This document shows positions 63,727 to 64,000 of a DNA stretch of 64,000 bases, one piece after another. A program made the position numbers and the translations under genes. The notes below the pieces were generated by a model, which saw only the letters and a program-made list of their open reading frames with translations, made no database searches and was not told the DNA's origin. The stretch lies in the NCBI GenBank assembly GCA_036725605.1, contig DAIMDW010000016.1, positions 72,842-136,841 on the forward strand. The letters run 5' to 3'. This stretch comes from CALBTQ01 sp036725605. Its GTDB lineage: Bacteria > Lernaellota > Lernaellaia > Lernaellales > Lernaellaceae. The stretch's first letter is position 1. Each line of letters starts with the position of its first letter.

Positions 63727-64000
63727 TGCGCCGAAAACGCGAAAACAATCGCGTGGAAGTCGTCAGCGGCGGTCGCCGTAAGTCGGCGAAGTTGCGCGAG
63801 TCGGCCTTCGACCGAATCGCAGATAAGACGTGTTCTGTGAGGCGCGAGCCCGATGGCTCAGAGGCTTTCGAGAGCATCCTCAAGGTCGTCGTCGGTGATG
63901 TGGGCGTAGACCTGGGTGGTGGTGACGCGGGAGTGGCCGAGGGCTTTGGCGACCAGCAGCAGGTTTTTCGTGCGGCCGTAAAGCAGCGTGGCGAAGGTGT
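63726..64000 (+). CDS. Possible start of a downstream phage gene (questionable, overlaps antisense integrase)
   Basis: An ATG overlaps the preceding stop as TGATG and begins MRRKRENNRVEVVSGGRRKS, then AKLRESAFDRIADKTC, a basic leader plausible for a DNA-binding protein. The frame remains open to the window edge. From 63858 onward the opposite strand clearly encodes an integrase, so only the first 40-45 codons can be genuine. It may be a gene cut short by insertion or rearrangement, or a chance frame. Confidence 0.25.
   Translation, partial: MRRKRENNRVEVVSGGRRKSAKLRESAFDRIADKTCSVRREPDGSEAFESILKVVVGDVGVDLGGGDAGVAEGFGDQQQVFRAAVKQRGEG
63858..64000 (-). CDS. C-terminal end of a tyrosine recombinase/integrase
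   Basis: Read leftward, the last 47 residues are TFATLLYGRTKNLLLVAKAL, GHSRVTTTQVYAHI and TDDDLEDALESL, then TGA. TFAT, LGHS and the catalytic Tyr in TTQVYAH are the box II hallmarks of phage integrases and Xer-like recombinases. The rest lies beyond the window. This enzyme class often uses tRNA or tmRNA 3' ends as targets, so it is a candidate integrase for insertion at ssrA. It could also belong to a neighbouring element. Confidence 0.85.
   Translation of the reverse strand, partial: TFATLLYGRTKNLLLVAKALGHSRVTTTQVYAHITDDDLEDALESL

Overview
The window looks like a chromosome segment of a GC-rich Gram-negative bacterium, followed by the start of an integrated mobile element. Gram-negative traits are outer-membrane beta-barrel proteins, a LolA-type carrier, many lipoproteins and a one-piece tmRNA. 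Seven lipoproteins carry long Asp-rich linkers of DDDxx type, which recalls deep deltaproteobacterial or Myxococcota-like lineages. That placement is inference, because no rRNA is present.

Positions 1-42,400 hold chromosomal genes in short operons. They include two beta-barrel proteins, an ADP-forming acyl-CoA synthetase subunit, a tandem pair of HAD phosphatases, LolA, an AMP-forming acyl-CoA synthetase, and a glycyl radical enzyme with no activase nearby. Further along are a DUF6125/PPC-domain/acyl-CoA dehydrogenase operon, an AT-rich DUF4041/GIY-YIG gene that looks acquired, a Gfo/Idh/MocA oxidoreductase, a PlsC-like acyltransferase, GT-C-like membrane proteins, a PilZ protein, and a heat-shock locus (clpB with an uncharacterised possible regulator, divergent from hsp20). 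Then come panE, an orphan OppF-type ATPase, archease, an HDAC-like deacetylase and an S9 peptidase. Asp-linker lipoproteins are scattered throughout. Several families of dispersed palindromic repeats sit between genes. One scaffold gap (Ns 39241-39340) falls inside an Asp-repeat gene.

The tmRNA gene ssrA (42568-42922) marks a change in composition and gene content. Beyond it lie a DUF3124 lipoprotein and a Kef-type antiporter, then a leftward large serine recombinase operon. Next to that is a LexA-like repressor with a palindrome in its own promoter. Two unrecognised genes follow (49417-51595), the second with a winged-helix-like C terminus, then a sigma-region-4-like protein.

From 52,687 to 61,056 a tightly coupled rightward operon encodes a DNA-processing module: a Cas4/AddB-like Fe-S nuclease, a Cys-containing probable ssDNA-binding protein, an Nmad1-like protein, a RecD2-like helicase and a TOTE-type primase-helicase. 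A 440-bp region full of direct and inverted GGTGAT/ATCACC repeats, a candidate replication origin, follows directly. The element continues with an Hjc-like nuclease, a Cys-rich protein, a CD3324-like HTH protein and an HGGAP-type phage protein. The window ends in the C terminus of a tyrosine recombinase on the opposite strand. The right end of the element is not in the window.
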